This document shows, piece after piece, positions 24,449-34,447 of a stretch of 55,657 nucleotides of DNA (position 1 is the stretch's first letter; each line of letters begins with the position of its first letter). A model generated the notes under the pieces. It worked only from the letters and a program-made list of their open reading frames with translations. It had not been told where the DNA came from and searched no databases. Position numbers and translations under genes: made by a program. The stretch covers positions 1-55,657 of the forward strand of contig JBHYFN010000025.1 in assembly GCA_051859505.1 (NCBI GenBank). The letters are read 5' to 3'. The DNA comes from JAFIEN01 sp051859505 (GTDB taxonomy: Bacteria; Pseudomonadota; Alphaproteobacteria; Rhodobacterales; Rhodobacteraceae).

Positions 24449-26554
24449 ATGGCGGGATCGAACGCTCTTGGGTGGCTACTGGCGCTGGGCGCGGGGGCGG
24501 TGGTCTTTGGCGCGATCGTGCTGAGCGTGCCGCGCCCCGGTCAGGAGGATCCCGCGCCGGTCGCCGGAGGGGAGAGCGCCCCAGATGCGGCGGAGGTTGC
24601 GGCGGAGGCTGCGGCCGAGAGCGTGGCGACCGGAGAGGCTGCGGCCGAAGCGGGTGAGGTTGATCTGGCTGGGGCCGAAGAGGCCGCGGAAGGCCCGACG
24701 GAGCCCGACCCGCCGCCGGTGATCGCGGCAGAGGTGGAGGCCGATGCGGGCGAGGCTGCACAGACCGAAATCGCCACCGCAACGGAAACCGCAACCGACA
24801 CCGCGGCAACTGATGCTGTGACAACTGAGGCTGCGACAACCGAGGCCGCCGCCGATGCGCAGGACGCCGCGGACGCCGCGGTCGCGACAGAGTCCGGCGA
24901 GGCAGGTTCCGATCCGACCGAAGCCGCCGCGCCTGTGCCCGATGCGGCAGCCATTCCCCGGCTCGAGACGGTCTTCATCGAGGCGGATGGCAACAGCGTC
25001 ATCGCCGGGCGTGCCGCTTCGGGCGCGACCGTGGCGATCCTTCTGGGCCGGGCGGTCGTCTCGGAGGTCGTGGCCGATGACAGCGGCCAGTTCGTGGCCC
25101 TGCTGACCCTTCCCCCGGCGGATGAGCCGCGCGTCCTGTCGCTGCTGGCCGATCCCGAGGGCGCGGCCCTCGCCTCGGAAGAAACCTACCTTGTCGCCCC
25201 CTTCGGCCCGGTCGAAATCGCCGCGCTGGACCTTGGCGACGGGGTAGACACGGCGCCGGTCGGCTCTGCGGAAACTGCCGAAGCCGGCGACCCTGTCGAG
25301 GCCGAGGCGCCCTCCGCCGCGCCTATGGCCGCCGCGACCGAGGCCCCTGCGCCGGAGGCCGAGGAGGCAGCGCCTGAGGCTCTGTCCGATCCCGCCGCTG
25401 AAACCGCCGCGACGGAACTGGCCGGGGCCGAGGGCGCGGCCGATGCCTCGACCGAGGCCGAAACGCCCTCGGCCGACGCCACAGAGGGCAGCGGGGCAGA
25501 GCCTGCGCAGGTTGCGCAGACCGATCTGGCCGCGACGACGGAAGACGAAGCCGAGGATCCGGCCCGCGATGCCACGATCACCGCCATGACGGACCCGGGG
25601 ACGGAGGTCGCAGAGGGCGCTGCGGTTGTTTCGGAGACCGGCCCGGTCGATGAGGGCCTCGACTCGGCCTCCGAGGTTGCGGCGATGGACCCGGGCGCCG
25701 CCGATCCGCCGGAGGCCGTCGAGATCGCAGAAGCCGCCGAAGTTACCGAAATCACCGAAACCGCCGAAGTCACCGAAACCACCGAGGCCCTTGAGGCCAC
25801 CGAGACCGTAGAGACCGCCCTTGCACCCGACACGGGCGAGGCGCCCGAGACGGCGCAGGCGGTCGAGGTCTCCGACCCCGCCGCGCCGCCCGAACCCGTC
25901 ACCCCGCCGGATGTCGTCGTCGATCTTGATCCCGACCGGCTGATCAGCCCGGCCGATCCCACGCCGGTTGCCGCGCCGCCGGTGCTGGTGGCGGGGGCCT
26001 CGGGCGTGCGGGTTCTGCAACCGGCCATGGCGCCCGCCGCCTCGCCCGAGGTCTTGCGCAGCGTGGCGCTTGATACGATCAGCTATGACGCCTCGGGCGA
26101 GGTGGTGGTCGCGGGGCGGGCCTCGGGCGGGGGGCTGGTGCGGATCTATCTCGACAACGGTTTCGTGGCCGAGGCCGAGGTCGGCACGGACGGCACATGG
26201 TCCAGCCGCGCCACCGAGATCGCCCCCGGCGTCTATACGATGCGCGTCGATCAGGTCGATCCCGCGGGCACCGTCCTGTCGCGGATCGAGACGCCCTTCC
26301 AGCGCGCCGAACGCGCCGAGATCGCCGCCGCCATGGCCGAGCGGACCGAGGATCCTGAGTTCGACGTGGCGATGCTGACGGTCCAGCCGGGCAACACGCT
26401 CTGGGCCATCGCGCGCGACCGCTATGGCGACGGCATCCTTTATGTCAGCGTCTTCGAGGCCAACCGCGACCGGATCCGCAATCCCGACCTGATCTATCCC
26501 GGCCAGGTCTTCGTTCTGCCCGATCTCGCTGAAGAGGGGGCCACGGCGGACTGA
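24449..26554 (+). CDS. Large acidic LysM protein with two Ig-like repeats
   Basis: A 701-residue protein with an N-terminal membrane anchor (LGWLLALGAGAVVFGAIVLSV, residues 7-27). A low-complexity Ala/Glu/Thr region follows, then an Ig-like block at about 170-260 (ADGNSVIAGRAASGATVAILL). A second acidic stretch to about 530 has ETAEVTETTEALEATE-like repeats. A second block at about 538-625 (ASGEVVVAGRASGGGLVRIYL) resembles the first. LysM is at about 642-693 (VQPGNTLWAIARDRYGDG...NPDLIYPGQVFVLP). LysM binds peptidoglycan. Related proteins with this layout occur widely in the family as envelope proteins of unknown role. ATG 24449 has GGGGG upstream. Confidence 0.85.
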   Translation: MAGSNALGWLLALGAGAVVFGAIVLSVPRPGQEDPAPVAGGESAPDAAEVAAEAAAESVATGEAAAEAGEVDLAGAEEAAEGPTEPDPPPVIAAEVEADAGEAAQTEIATATETATDTAATDAVTTEAATTEAAADAQDAADAAVATESGEAGSDPTEAAAPVPDAAAIPRLETVFIEADGNSVIAGRAASGATVAILLGRAVVSEVVADDSGQFVALLTLPPADEPRVLSLLADPEGAALASEETYLVAPFGPVEIAALDLGDGVDTAPVGSAETAEAGDPVEAEAPSAAPMAAATEAPAPEAEEAAPEALSDPAAETAATELAGAEGAADASTEAETPSADATEGSGAEPAQVAQTDLAATTEDEAEDPARDATITAMTDPGTEVAEGAAVVSETGPVDEGLDSASEVAAMDPGAADPPEAVEIAEAAEVTEITETAEVTETTEALEATETVETALAPDTGEAPETAQAVEVSDPAAPPEPVTPPDVVVDLDPDRLISPADPTPVAAPPVLVAGASGVRVLQPAMAPAASPEVLRSVALDTISYDASGEVVVAGRASGGGLVRIYLDNGFVAEAEVGTDGTWSSRATEIAPGVYTMRVDQVDPAGTVLSRIETPFQRAERAEIAAAMAERTEDPEFDVAMLTVQPGNTLWAIARDRYGDGILYVSVFEANRDRIRNPDLIYPGQVFVLPDLAEEGATAD

Positions 26555-26699
26555 CCCGCCCGTTTGCGGCGCGGGGCCTCCCCCGGGCCTCCCCACGGCC
26601 TCCGCTCCCCGGGCCTGCCTCTGTTCTGTGCGCCCGCGCACTGGTCATTGACGAACCGCGTGGTTATGTGCCGGTCCAGCCAGAGATCCGGATCCAGCG

Positions 26700-28529
26700 A
26701 TGCGCCGTTTGCAACATACCAGCCAGAACCTTGACAACAGCCGCGTGCAGGGGATGCGCACGATCCGCAAGGTCGCGCCCTATCTCTGGCCCGCGGGGCA
26801 GTTCTGGGTGAAATGGCGGGTCGTCGTGGCGATGGCCATGCTGCTTGCGGCCAAGCTGATCGCCATCTTCACGCCGATCCTTTACAAATACGCGGTCGAT
26901 GCGCTGGCGGGCGATGCGCCGACGCCGGCGGTGATGATGGGCCTTGGCGCGGTGGGGATCACGGTGGCCTATGGCATGTCGCGGATCCTGTCGGCGGGGT
27001 TCCAGCAGCTGCGCGACGTGGTGTTCACCCGCGTCGGCCAGCGGGCGCTGCGGGCGCTGGCGCTTGAGACCTTCGAGCATATCCACCGCCTGTCGCTGCG
27101 CTACCACATCACGCGCAAGACCGGGGGGCTGAGCCGGATCATCGAACGCGGCGTCAAGGGCGTGGATTTCCTTCTGCGGTTCCTGCTGTTCTCCATCGGG
27201 CCGCTGATCCTTGAGCTGGCGCTGACGCTGGCCGTGCTCTTCTGGCTGTTCGACATCCGCTACATGCTGGTCGTTTTCGTCACCATCGCGCTTTACACCT
27301 GGTTCACCTTCGCCATCACCGAATGGCGGGTGAAGATCCGCAAGGTGATGAACGATCAGGATACCGACGCCAATCAGAAGGCGATCGACAGCCTCTTGAA
27401 CTACGAAACGGTCAAGTATTTCGGCGCCGAGGCGCGCGAGGCCCGCCGCTATGACAGCGCGATGGAGGCCTATGAGGAAGCGGCGGTCAAGACCAACAAC
27501 TCGCTGGCGCTGCTGAACTTCGGGCAGGCGCTGCTGATCACGGGCGGGCTGATCGTGGTCATGGTCATGGCGGCCGTGGGGGTGGAGCGTGGCGTGCTGA
27601 CGGTGGGCGATTTCGTCATGGTCAATGCCTACATGATCCAGATCACCATGCCGCTCAATTTCCTCGGCACCGTCTACCGCGAGATCCGGCAGGCGCTGGT
27701 CGACATGGGCGAGATGTTCGACCTGCTCGAACAACCCGCAGAGGTGCAGGACAGACCGGGTGCCAAGCCCCTGGAGGTGAAGGGCGGCGAGGTGGTGCTG
27801 GACGATGTGCATTTCGCCTATGACCCCGAGCGCGAGATCCTCAAGGGCGTCTCGATCCGCGTCGGCCCGGGCGAGACGGTGGCGATTGTCGGATCATCGG
27901 GCTCGGGCAAGTCGACCATCGGGCGGCTGCTGTTTCGATTCTACGACGTGACGGGCGGCGCGCTTCGGATCGACGGGCAGGACATCCGCGACGTGACGCA
28001 GGACAGCCTGCACCGGCTGATCGGGGTGGTGCCGCAGGATACGGTCCTGTTCAACGACACGATCCGCTACAACATCGCCTATGGCCGCGACGGCGCCACG
28101 CAGGAGCAGATCGAAGAGGCGGCCCGCGCCGCGTCCATCCATGATTTTATCATGCGCCTGCCGCAGGGCTATGACACGACGGTGGGCGAGCGGGGCCTCA
28201 AGCTTTCGGGGGGCGAGAAGCAGCGGGTGGGCATCGCGCGCACCCTTCTGAAGAACCCGCCGATCCTGCTTCTGGACGAGGCGACATCGGCGCTGGATAC
28301 GGAGACCGAGAGGGAGATCCAGTCCGAGCTGAAGGCGATGGGGCAGGGGCGCAGCGTCATCACCATCGCGCATCGCCTCTCGACCATTGCCGACAGCGAC
28401 CGGATCGTCGTGCTGGAAAACGGCCTCGTCGTCGAAGAGGGCACGCATGAGGCGCTGCTCGCGCGCGAGGGGCGCTATGCCCAGCTCTGGAACCGGCAGT
28501 CAAACGACGAAGAGGGCGTGGCCGCCTGA
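26700..28529 (+). CDS. Atm1-type ABC exporter
   Basis: A 609-residue half-transporter with six helices (about 35-330) and an ATPase. Walker A GSSGSGKST is at about 398, the signature LSGGEKQRVGIARTLL near 503 and Walker B ILLLDEATSALD near 525, followed by the H-loop. The membrane part has YHITRKTGGLSRIIERGVKG and TDANQKAIDSLLNYETVKYFGAE, which mark the Atm1/HMT1 subgroup. Its bacterial members export glutathione conjugates and metals and whose mitochondrial relatives serve cytosolic iron-sulfur assembly. ATG 26700 is taken; ATG 26754 is also plausible. Confidence 0.93.
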   Translation: MRRLQHTSQNLDNSRVQGMRTIRKVAPYLWPAGQFWVKWRVVVAMAMLLAAKLIAIFTPILYKYAVDALAGDAPTPAVMMGLGAVGITVAYGMSRILSAGFQQLRDVVFTRVGQRALRALALETFEHIHRLSLRYHITRKTGGLSRIIERGVKGVDFLLRFLLFSIGPLILELALTLAVLFWLFDIRYMLVVFVTIALYTWFTFAITEWRVKIRKVMNDQDTDANQKAIDSLLNYETVKYFGAEAREARRYDSAMEAYEEAAVKTNNSLALLNFGQALLITGGLIVVMVMAAVGVERGVLTVGDFVMVNAYMIQITMPLNFLGTVYREIRQALVDMGEMFDLLEQPAEVQDRPGAKPLEVKGGEVVLDDVHFAYDPEREILKGVSIRVGPGETVAIVGSSGSGKSTIGRLLFRFYDVTGGALRIDGQDIRDVTQDSLHRLIGVVPQDTVLFNDTIRYNIAYGRDGATQEQIEEAARAASIHDFIMRLPQGYDTTVGERGLKLSGGEKQRVGIARTLLKNPPILLLDEATSALDTETEREIQSELKAMGQGRSVITIAHRLSTIADSDRIVVLENGLVVEEGTHEALLAREGRYAQLWNRQSNDEEGVAA

Positions 28530-28611
28530 TATATCGACCAAGGCCCGCTCTGCCCTCTCGCATTCGCCCGGACGGGTGATATGTGAGGCCGATCACCCGA
28601 AAGGCATTTCC

Positions 28612-29817
28612 ATGAACAGCTCCATGTTGCGGATGGCCATCGTGCTGGGCCTCTTGTCGGCCATCGGCCCTTTCACCATCGACATGTATCTGCCCGCCAT
28701 GCCCGATATCGGGCGCGATCTGCAGGCCTCGGTCGGGGATGTGCAGCTGACGCTGACGCTTTATTTCGTGGCCTTCGGCGTGTCGCAGCTGTTCTATGGG
28801 CCGCTGGCCGATGCGGTGGGGCGCAAGCCGCCGATCTATCTGGGGATCGGGATCTTCATCCTGGGCACCATCGCCTGCGCGCTTGCGCCGACGATCGGCT
28901 GGCTGATCGCCGGGCGGTTCGTGCAAGGTTTGGGGGCGGCGGCGATCATGGTCCTGCCGCGCGCCATCATCCGCGACATGTATCGCGGGCCGGATGCGAC
29001 GCGGCTGATGGCGCTGATCATGATGGTGATCTCGGTCTCGCCGATGCTGGCGCCGCTGGCGGGGGCGGGGATGCTGCTGGTGGCCGACTGGCGCGGCATC
29101 TTCTGGGCGCTGGTGGGCGTGGGGGCGATGTCGATGACCATCGCCATCTTTGCCCTGCCCGAGACGCTGGCGAAAGAGAACCGGGTTCCGGTCAACCTCT
29201 CCGCCCTCTGGCGCGGGGCGGGGGTGCTGTTTCGCGATCCGGTCTTCGTGGGGCTGACGCTGGTGGGCGGCTTCGGCATGGCGAGCTTCTTCGTCTTCAT
29301 CGCCAGTGCGAGCTTTGTCTATACCGAGCAGTTCGGCCTGACGCCGACGCAGTTCTCGCTTGCCTTCGCCGTCAATGCGATCGGCTTTTTCGCCGCTTCG
29401 CAATTCGCGGGGCCGCTGGGGGCGCGTTACGGCATGATCGCGGTGATCCGGGGGGCAATCGGGCTGTTCGCGGTGGCGGCGCTGGTCAATCTGGCGCTGG
29501 TCGCGGGGGGGATGGGGACGCTTTTCGTGATCATCGCGGGGCTCTTTGTCGGCAATGTCGGGCTGGGGCTGGTGATTCCCTCGACCATGGTGATGGCGCT
29601 AGAGGAGCATGGCGATATCGCGGGGCTGGCCTCGTCGCTGGGGGGCACGCTGCAGATGCTGGTGGGGGGCGTGATGATCACCGTCTCGGCGCCGTTCTTC
29701 AACGGGACCGCCCTGCCGATGATCGCGGTGATCGCGCTGTGTGCCGTGCTGGGCCTTGTCACGGCGCTTCTGACCCTGCGCCGGATGCGCGCGGTGGAAC
29801 TGGGCCGGGCCGCCTGA
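28612..29817 (+). CDS. Bcr/CflA-type MFS drug exporter
   Basis: A 401-residue MFS protein with 12 helices. The start MNSSMLRMAIVLGLLSAIGPFTIDMYLPAMPDIGRDL has the D-M-Y-L-P-A-P/M motif of the Bcr/CflA group. Residues FVAFGVSQLFYGPLADAVGRKPPI form the MFS loop 2-3 motif, and a long R-D-M-Y segment follows. The family exports bicyclomycin, chloramphenicol or related compounds; the real substrate here is unknown. ATG 28612 with GAAAGG upstream is chosen over the frame back to 28387, which overlaps the ABC gene out of frame. Confidence 0.9.
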   Translation: MNSSMLRMAIVLGLLSAIGPFTIDMYLPAMPDIGRDLQASVGDVQLTLTLYFVAFGVSQLFYGPLADAVGRKPPIYLGIGIFILGTIACALAPTIGWLIAGRFVQGLGAAAIMVLPRAIIRDMYRGPDATRLMALIMMVISVSPMLAPLAGAGMLLVADWRGIFWALVGVGAMSMTIAIFALPETLAKENRVPVNLSALWRGAGVLFRDPVFVGLTLVGGFGMASFFVFIASASFVYTEQFGLTPTQFSLAFAVNAIGFFAASQFAGPLGARYGMIAVIRGAIGLFAVAALVNLALVAGGMGTLFVIIAGLFVGNVGLGLVIPSTMVMALEEHGDIAGLASSLGGTLQMLVGGVMITVSAPFFNGTALPMIAVIALCAVLGLVTALLTLRRMRAVELGRAA

Positions 29818-29977
29818 GCGCTGCCGCTTGGCCTCGGGTCCGGGTGATGGGTCCGGGCCCCGGGTTCAGGCGATGGGTCGGGGCGATGGGCGGGTCTTGG
29901 CATCTGCCGGGGCTTCACGCTAGAAGGGGCGGAACCGAGGCGGGCGCGACCCGCCCCAGAGGCGCGAAGGGCGGAGC

Positions 29978-30640
29978 GTGAGCAACAACGACAGCTTCAT
30001 CGACGAGGTGACGGAAGAGGTCCGCAAGGATCGCCTTTACGGGTATCTGCGCCGCTACGGCTGGATTCCGCTGCTGATCGTCCTTCTGATCGTGGGCGGG
30101 GCGGCCTGGAACGAATATTCCAAGGCGCAGGCCCGTTCGGCGGCCGAGGCGCGGGGCGATGCGATCCTGGCGGCCCTTCAGGCCAACGAGGCCGAGGCCC
30201 GCGCCGCAGCCCTGGCCGCCATCCCGGTCGAGGGGCCGGCGGCGGTGGTCAATGCGCTTCTGACCGCGGCCGGGCAGGAAGAGGCCGGCCAGCGCGAGGC
30301 CGCCATCGCCACGCTCGAAGCGCTGGCGGTGAACCGCGAGGTCACGCCGCTCTACCGTGATCTGGCGGCGATCAAGGCGCTGATCCTCTCCGAAGGTCTG
30401 GCCGATCCGGCGACGCGCCGCGCTGGGCTCGAGGCGCTTTCGGCCCCCGGCGCGCCGTTCCGCCTGATCGCGCTGGAACAGATCGCCCTGGCCGATCTGG
30501 CCGCGGGCGATGCCGAGGCCGCGCTGGCAGGCCTTTTTGCGATCATCGAGGATGCCGGCGTCACCGCCGGCCTGCGCGACCGCGCTTCGGCGCTGATCGT
30601 GGCGCTGGGCGGGGATCCCGACACCCCGCGCGGCGGCTGA
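29978..30640 (+). CDS. YfgM-like membrane-anchored TPR protein
   Basis: A 220-residue protein with a cytoplasmic N-terminus (SNNDSFIDEVTEEVRKDRLYGYLRRYGW), one helix at about 30-46 and a periplasmic helical-repeat region rich in Ala and Leu. This is the layout of the YfgM/tetratricopeptide-like family that works with SecYEG and periplasmic chaperones. The GTG start at 29978 is preceded by GGGCGGAGC. Three nucleotides later bamB starts, and der follows, as in the yfgM-bamB-der order known in Escherichia coli. Confidence 0.82.
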   Translation: MSNNDSFIDEVTEEVRKDRLYGYLRRYGWIPLLIVLLIVGGAAWNEYSKAQARSAAEARGDAILAALQANEAEARAAALAAIPVEGPAAVVNALLTAAGQEEAGQREAAIATLEALAVNREVTPLYRDLAAIKALILSEGLADPATRRAGLEALSAPGAPFRLIALEQIALADLAAGDAEAALAGLFAIIEDAGVTAGLRDRASALIVALGGDPDTPRGG

Positions 30641-30642
30641 GC

Positions 30643-31983
30643 ATGGGTGGAGGGGTGCGGATAGCAAGGATCACCGGCCTGCGCGCCATGGGCACGGCGG
30701 TGCTGGCGCTGGCCCTGCTGGCCGCCTGTGGCGAGCCCGAGGTGATCCTGCCCGGCGAGAGGCTTGACCTGCGTGATGGTATGGCCGGGCAACAGATGGA
30801 CTTCGCCAATATCCCGGCCCCCATCGCCCTGCCGGCGCAGGTCGCCAATGCCGACTGGACCCATCGCAACGGCGGCCCGGAACACCGCATCACCCATCCC
30901 GCCTTGCCCGGCACTTTGGCGCCCGCCTTTTCCGTCAGCATCGGCGAGGGCGACAGCCGGGGCGCGCGGATCACCGCCGATCCGGTGGTCGCGGGCGGGC
31001 GGATCTTCACGCTGGACGCGCGCTCCATGGTGCAGGCGACCTCGACCAGCGGGCAGGTGCTCTGGACCCGCGACATCACGCCCGAACGCGCGGGCCCCAA
31101 TGATGCCTCGGGCGGCGGGATCGCCACTGATGGGGCCACGGTCTATGTCACCACGGGGTTCGGCCGCCTGACCGCGCTTGATGCCGCGACGGGCGCCGTG
31201 CGCTGGGTGCAGGAGCTTGACGCGCCGGGCGCCACGCCCACGGTGCGGGGCGGGCTGGTCTATGTCGTGGTGCGCAACAGCCGCGCGCTCGCTCTCGAGG
31301 CCGATACCGGGCGCATCCGCTGGGAATTCTCGGCGATCCCGTCGCTGGCCAATTTCGCCGGCGGCGCGGGGCCGGCCACGGATGGCGAGACGGTCTATTT
31401 CCCCTTCCCCTCGGGCGAGGTGGTGGCGGTCTTCGCGCAGGGCGGCCTGCAGCGCTGGTCCAGCGTCGTGGCCGGTGCGCGGCCCGGTTTCGCGGGCGCG
31501 CTGGCCGCGACCGATATCTCGGGCGATCCGGTGATCGACGGGAACCGGCTGTATGTCGGCAATGTCTCGGGCCGGCTGGCCGCGATCGACCGCATCTCGG
31601 GCGAGCGGATCTGGACCGCGACCGAAGGGGCCGTCAGCCCGGTCTGGCCGGTGGGCGGCTCGGTCTTTCTGGTCAATGACGTGAACGAGCTGGTGCGGAT
31701 CGACGCCAACAACGGCCTGCCGCTCTGGCGGGTGACGCTGCCCGGCTTTGTCGAGTCGCGCGAGCGGCGGATGCGCACGCGCTATGCCCATTACGGGCCG
31801 GTTCTGGCGGGCGGGCGGCTGATCGTGGCTTCGGGCGACGGGGTGATCCGGCAGTTCGACCCGGTCTCGGGCGCGGGTCTGGGCGACCTGCCCTTGCCGG
31901 GCGGGGCTGCGACCAACCCGGTGGTGGCGGGGGGCGCGCTCTATGTGGTCAGCCAGAACGGGCAACTGCTGGCTTTCCGCTAG
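30643..31983 (+). CDS. bamB: Outer-membrane assembly lipoprotein BamB
   Basis: A 446-residue protein with a lipobox at LALLAAC (Cys29) after the signal peptide. It has multiple beta-propeller PQQ-like repeats such as GGRIFTLDARSMVQATSTSGQVLWTRD, TVYVTTGFGRLTALDAATGAVRWVQEL and NRLYVGNVSGRLAAIDRISGERIWTA, ending ALYVVSQNGQLLAFR. BamB is the eight-bladed propeller of the BAM complex that helps insert beta-barrel proteins. It lies between the YfgM-like gene and der, the classical arrangement. Confidence 0.92.
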   Translation: MGGGVRIARITGLRAMGTAVLALALLAACGEPEVILPGERLDLRDGMAGQQMDFANIPAPIALPAQVANADWTHRNGGPEHRITHPALPGTLAPAFSVSIGEGDSRGARITADPVVAGGRIFTLDARSMVQATSTSGQVLWTRDITPERAGPNDASGGGIATDGATVYVTTGFGRLTALDAATGAVRWVQELDAPGATPTVRGGLVYVVVRNSRALALEADTGRIRWEFSAIPSLANFAGGAGPATDGETVYFPFPSGEVVAVFAQGGLQRWSSVVAGARPGFAGALAATDISGDPVIDGNRLYVGNVSGRLAAIDRISGERIWTATEGAVSPVWPVGGSVFLVNDVNELVRIDANNGLPLWRVTLPGFVESRERRMRTRYAHYGPVLAGGRLIVASGDGVIRQFDPVSGAGLGDLPLPGGAATNPVVAGGALYVVSQNGQLLAFR

Positions 31984-32031
31984 GGCGGCAATCGTGTATC
32001 GGTCCGTCCCTGACCGGAAGGATCGCAGGAC

Positions 32032-33483
32032 ATGAGCTTTACCCTTGCCATCGTGGGCCGCCCGAATGTGGGCAAATCCACGCTTTTCAACCGCCTTGTC
32101 GGGCGCAAGCTGGCGCTGGTTGATGACCAGCCCGGCGTCACGCGCGACCTGCGCGAGGGGGCGGCGCGGCTGGGCGATCTGCGCTTTACCGTGATCGACT
32201 CGGCCGGGCTGGAAGAGGCCACCGACGACAGCCTGCAGGGCCGGATGCGCCGGCTGACCGAACGCGCGGTCGAGATGTCGGATATCTGCCTGTTCCTGAT
32301 CGACGGCCGCGCCGGGGTGACCCCCACCGATCAGGTTCTGGCCGAGCTTCTGCGCCGCAAGAACGCCCATGTCATCCTTGTGGTGAACAAGGCGGAAGGA
32401 AAGGCGGGCGAGGCGGGCTGGCTCGAGGCGTTTTCGCTGGGGCTGGGCGAACCCGTGCGGCTTTCGGCCGAGCATGGCGAGGGGATGGAGGATCTTTACG
32501 AGGTGCTGCGCCCGATCGCGGACGAGCTTTCCTTGCGCGAGGAAAGCTGGGACCGCGAGGACGAGGCGCAAACGGATGTGGACGTGTCGGAGGATGACGA
32601 GGATGTGGCCCCGGTGCCCACCCGCGAAAAGCCGCTGCAGATCGCGGTGATGGGTCGGCCCAATGCGGGCAAGTCGACGCTGATCAACCGCATCCTCGGC
32701 GAAGAGCGCCTGCTGACCGGGCCCGAGGCCGGGATCACCCGCGATGCCATCTCGGTTCCGACCGAGTGGGAGGGCACGCCGATGCGGATCTTCGACACGG
32801 CCGGCATGCGCAAGCGCGCGCGGGTTCAGGACAAGCTCGAGAAGATGTCGGTCGCCGACGGGCTGCGCGCGATCCGCTTTGCCGAGGTGGTGGTGCTGCT
32901 TCTGGACGTGGAGATCCCCTTTGAACAGCAGGACCTGCGCCTTGCCGATCTGGCCGAGCGTGAGGGGCGGGCGGTCGTGGTCGCGGTCAACAAATGGGAT
33001 CTGGAAGAGGACCGGCAGGGCAAGCTGGCCGAGCTGAAAGAGGCGTTCGAGCGGCTTTTGCCGCAGCTGCGCGGGGCGCCGCTGGTCACGGTCTCGGCCC
33101 GGACGGGGCGGGGGCTCGACCGGCTGCATGATGCGATCCTGCGGGCGCATGCGATCTGGAACCGGCGGGTCACGACGGCGCGGCTGAACCGCTGGCTGGC
33201 CGGCATGCTCGAGGCGCATCCGCCGCCGGCGCCGGGCGGGCGGCGCATCCGCATGCGCTATGCGACCCAGGCCAAGACGCGCCCGCCCGGTTTCGTGGTG
33301 ATGACCTCGCATCCCGACATGGTGCCCGACAGCTATCGCCGCTACCTGATCAACGGGCTGCGCGAAGCGTTTGACATGCCGGGCACGCCGATCCGGCTGA
33401 CCTTGCGCGATCAGAGCGACCAGAACCCCTACAAGGATCGCAAGACCAAGCAACCCTCGCGCCTGCGCAAACATCTTAAATAA
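32032..33483 (+). CDS. der: GTPase Der (EngA), ribosome assembly
   Basis: A 483-residue protein with two tandem GTPase domains. The first has GRPNVGKST (P-loop, residues 9-17), DSAG and NKAE. The second has GRPNAGKST (about 207), DTAGMRKRAR and NKWD. A C-terminal KH-like domain (MRYATQAKTRPPGFVVMTSHP) follows. Der acts in assembly of the 50S subunit. The first-domain NKxD motif reads NKAE instead of the usual NKID or NKAD, a mild variant. ATG 32032 follows AGGATCGCAGGAC. Last member of the yfgM-bamB-der group. Confidence 0.96.
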   Translation: MSFTLAIVGRPNVGKSTLFNRLVGRKLALVDDQPGVTRDLREGAARLGDLRFTVIDSAGLEEATDDSLQGRMRRLTERAVEMSDICLFLIDGRAGVTPTDQVLAELLRRKNAHVILVVNKAEGKAGEAGWLEAFSLGLGEPVRLSAEHGEGMEDLYEVLRPIADELSLREESWDREDEAQTDVDVSEDDEDVAPVPTREKPLQIAVMGRPNAGKSTLINRILGEERLLTGPEAGITRDAISVPTEWEGTPMRIFDTAGMRKRARVQDKLEKMSVADGLRAIRFAEVVVLLLDVEIPFEQQDLRLADLAEREGRAVVVAVNKWDLEEDRQGKLAELKEAFERLLPQLRGAPLVTVSARTGRGLDRLHDAILRAHAIWNRRVTTARLNRWLAGMLEAHPPPAPGGRRIRMRYATQAKTRPPGFVVMTSHPDMVPDSYRRYLINGLREAFDMPGTPIRLTLRDQSDQNPYKDRKTKQPSRLRKHLK

Positions 33484-33557
33484 GGCGCGGCCCGCCGGGG
33501 CTTTTCAGCGCCCCCGCGAATGACTAGGTCTGAGGCGAACAGCCGAAAGGGCATGAC

Positions 33558-34412
33558 ATGTTGCAGCGTTTCGCCAGTTTCCTCGGGGCCGGTGTTCTGG
33601 CCCTGGGCCTCTCGGCCCCGATGGCCGGGGCAGAGGGCGCGGCCGACCCGGTCGACCGGCTTTACGACGCGCTGGCCCTGTCGGAAATCGTCGATGTGAT
33701 GCGGCTTGAGGGCTTTGCCTATAGCGAGGAACTGGCCGAGGATCTGTTCGTCGGGCCGATGACCGATCATCTGTCGCAGGAATGGGCGGCCATCGTCTGG
33801 GATCTTTACGATACCGACTGGATGGAGGCGGTTGTCCGCACCCGGCTCGAGCGCGCGCTTGAAGGGCAGGATCTTGAGGCGATGATCGCCTTCTTCACCT
33901 CCTCGCCGGGCAAGGAGATCATCCGCCTCGAGGTGACGGCGCGTCAGGCGATGCTGGATGATGACGTGATGGAGGCCGCCAAGGAAGCCGCCGCCATCGC
34001 GCTGGCCGATCAGACCCCGCGGGTCGAGGTGCTGCGCCGTCTGATCGAGTCCAACGATTTCATCGAGATGAATGTCATGGGGGCGATGAATTCCAACATC
34101 GCCTATTTCAAGGGGCTGTTCGACGGGGCCGTGCCGCCGGGGTCGCTCTCGGAAGAGGAGCTGCTGGCCGATGTCTGGTCGCGCGAGTCCGAGATCCGCG
34201 CCTATACGACCGAATGGATCTATGCCTTCCTTCTCATGGCCTATCAGCCGCTGAGCGAGGACGAGATCGAGACCTATATCGCCTTTTCCCAGACCGATGC
34301 CGGGCGGGCGCTGAACCGCGCGATCTTTGCCGCCTTCGACGAGATGTTCGACGAGGTCTCGTTCCGGCTGGGCCTTGTGTCGTCGCGGTTCATGCTGGGG
34401 ATGGAGCTCTGA
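33558..34412 (+). CDS. Secreted DUF2059-type protein
   Basis: A 284-residue protein with a signal peptide (MLQRFASFLGAGVLALGLSAPMAGAEG, cleavage likely after AGA). It is otherwise helical and acidic, with a segment LEGQDLEAMIAFFTSSPGKEIIRLE that matches the DUF2059 core found in periplasmic proteins. A second similar stretch, MAYQPLSEDEIETYIAFSQTDAGRALN, lies near the C-terminus, suggesting two DUF2059-like units. Function unknown. ATG 33558 follows GAAAGGG. It converges with the lipoprotein gene. Confidence 0.78.
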   Translation: MLQRFASFLGAGVLALGLSAPMAGAEGAADPVDRLYDALALSEIVDVMRLEGFAYSEELAEDLFVGPMTDHLSQEWAAIVWDLYDTDWMEAVVRTRLERALEGQDLEAMIAFFTSSPGKEIIRLEVTARQAMLDDDVMEAAKEAAAIALADQTPRVEVLRRLIESNDFIEMNVMGAMNSNIAYFKGLFDGAVPPGSLSEEELLADVWSRESEIRAYTTEWIYAFLLMAYQPLSEDEIETYIAFSQTDAGRALNRAIFAAFDEMFDEVSFRLGLVSSRFMLGMEL

Positions 34413-34447
34413 TGAGGGCGTGGTCCGGGGGCTGACTGAGCCGCGCC

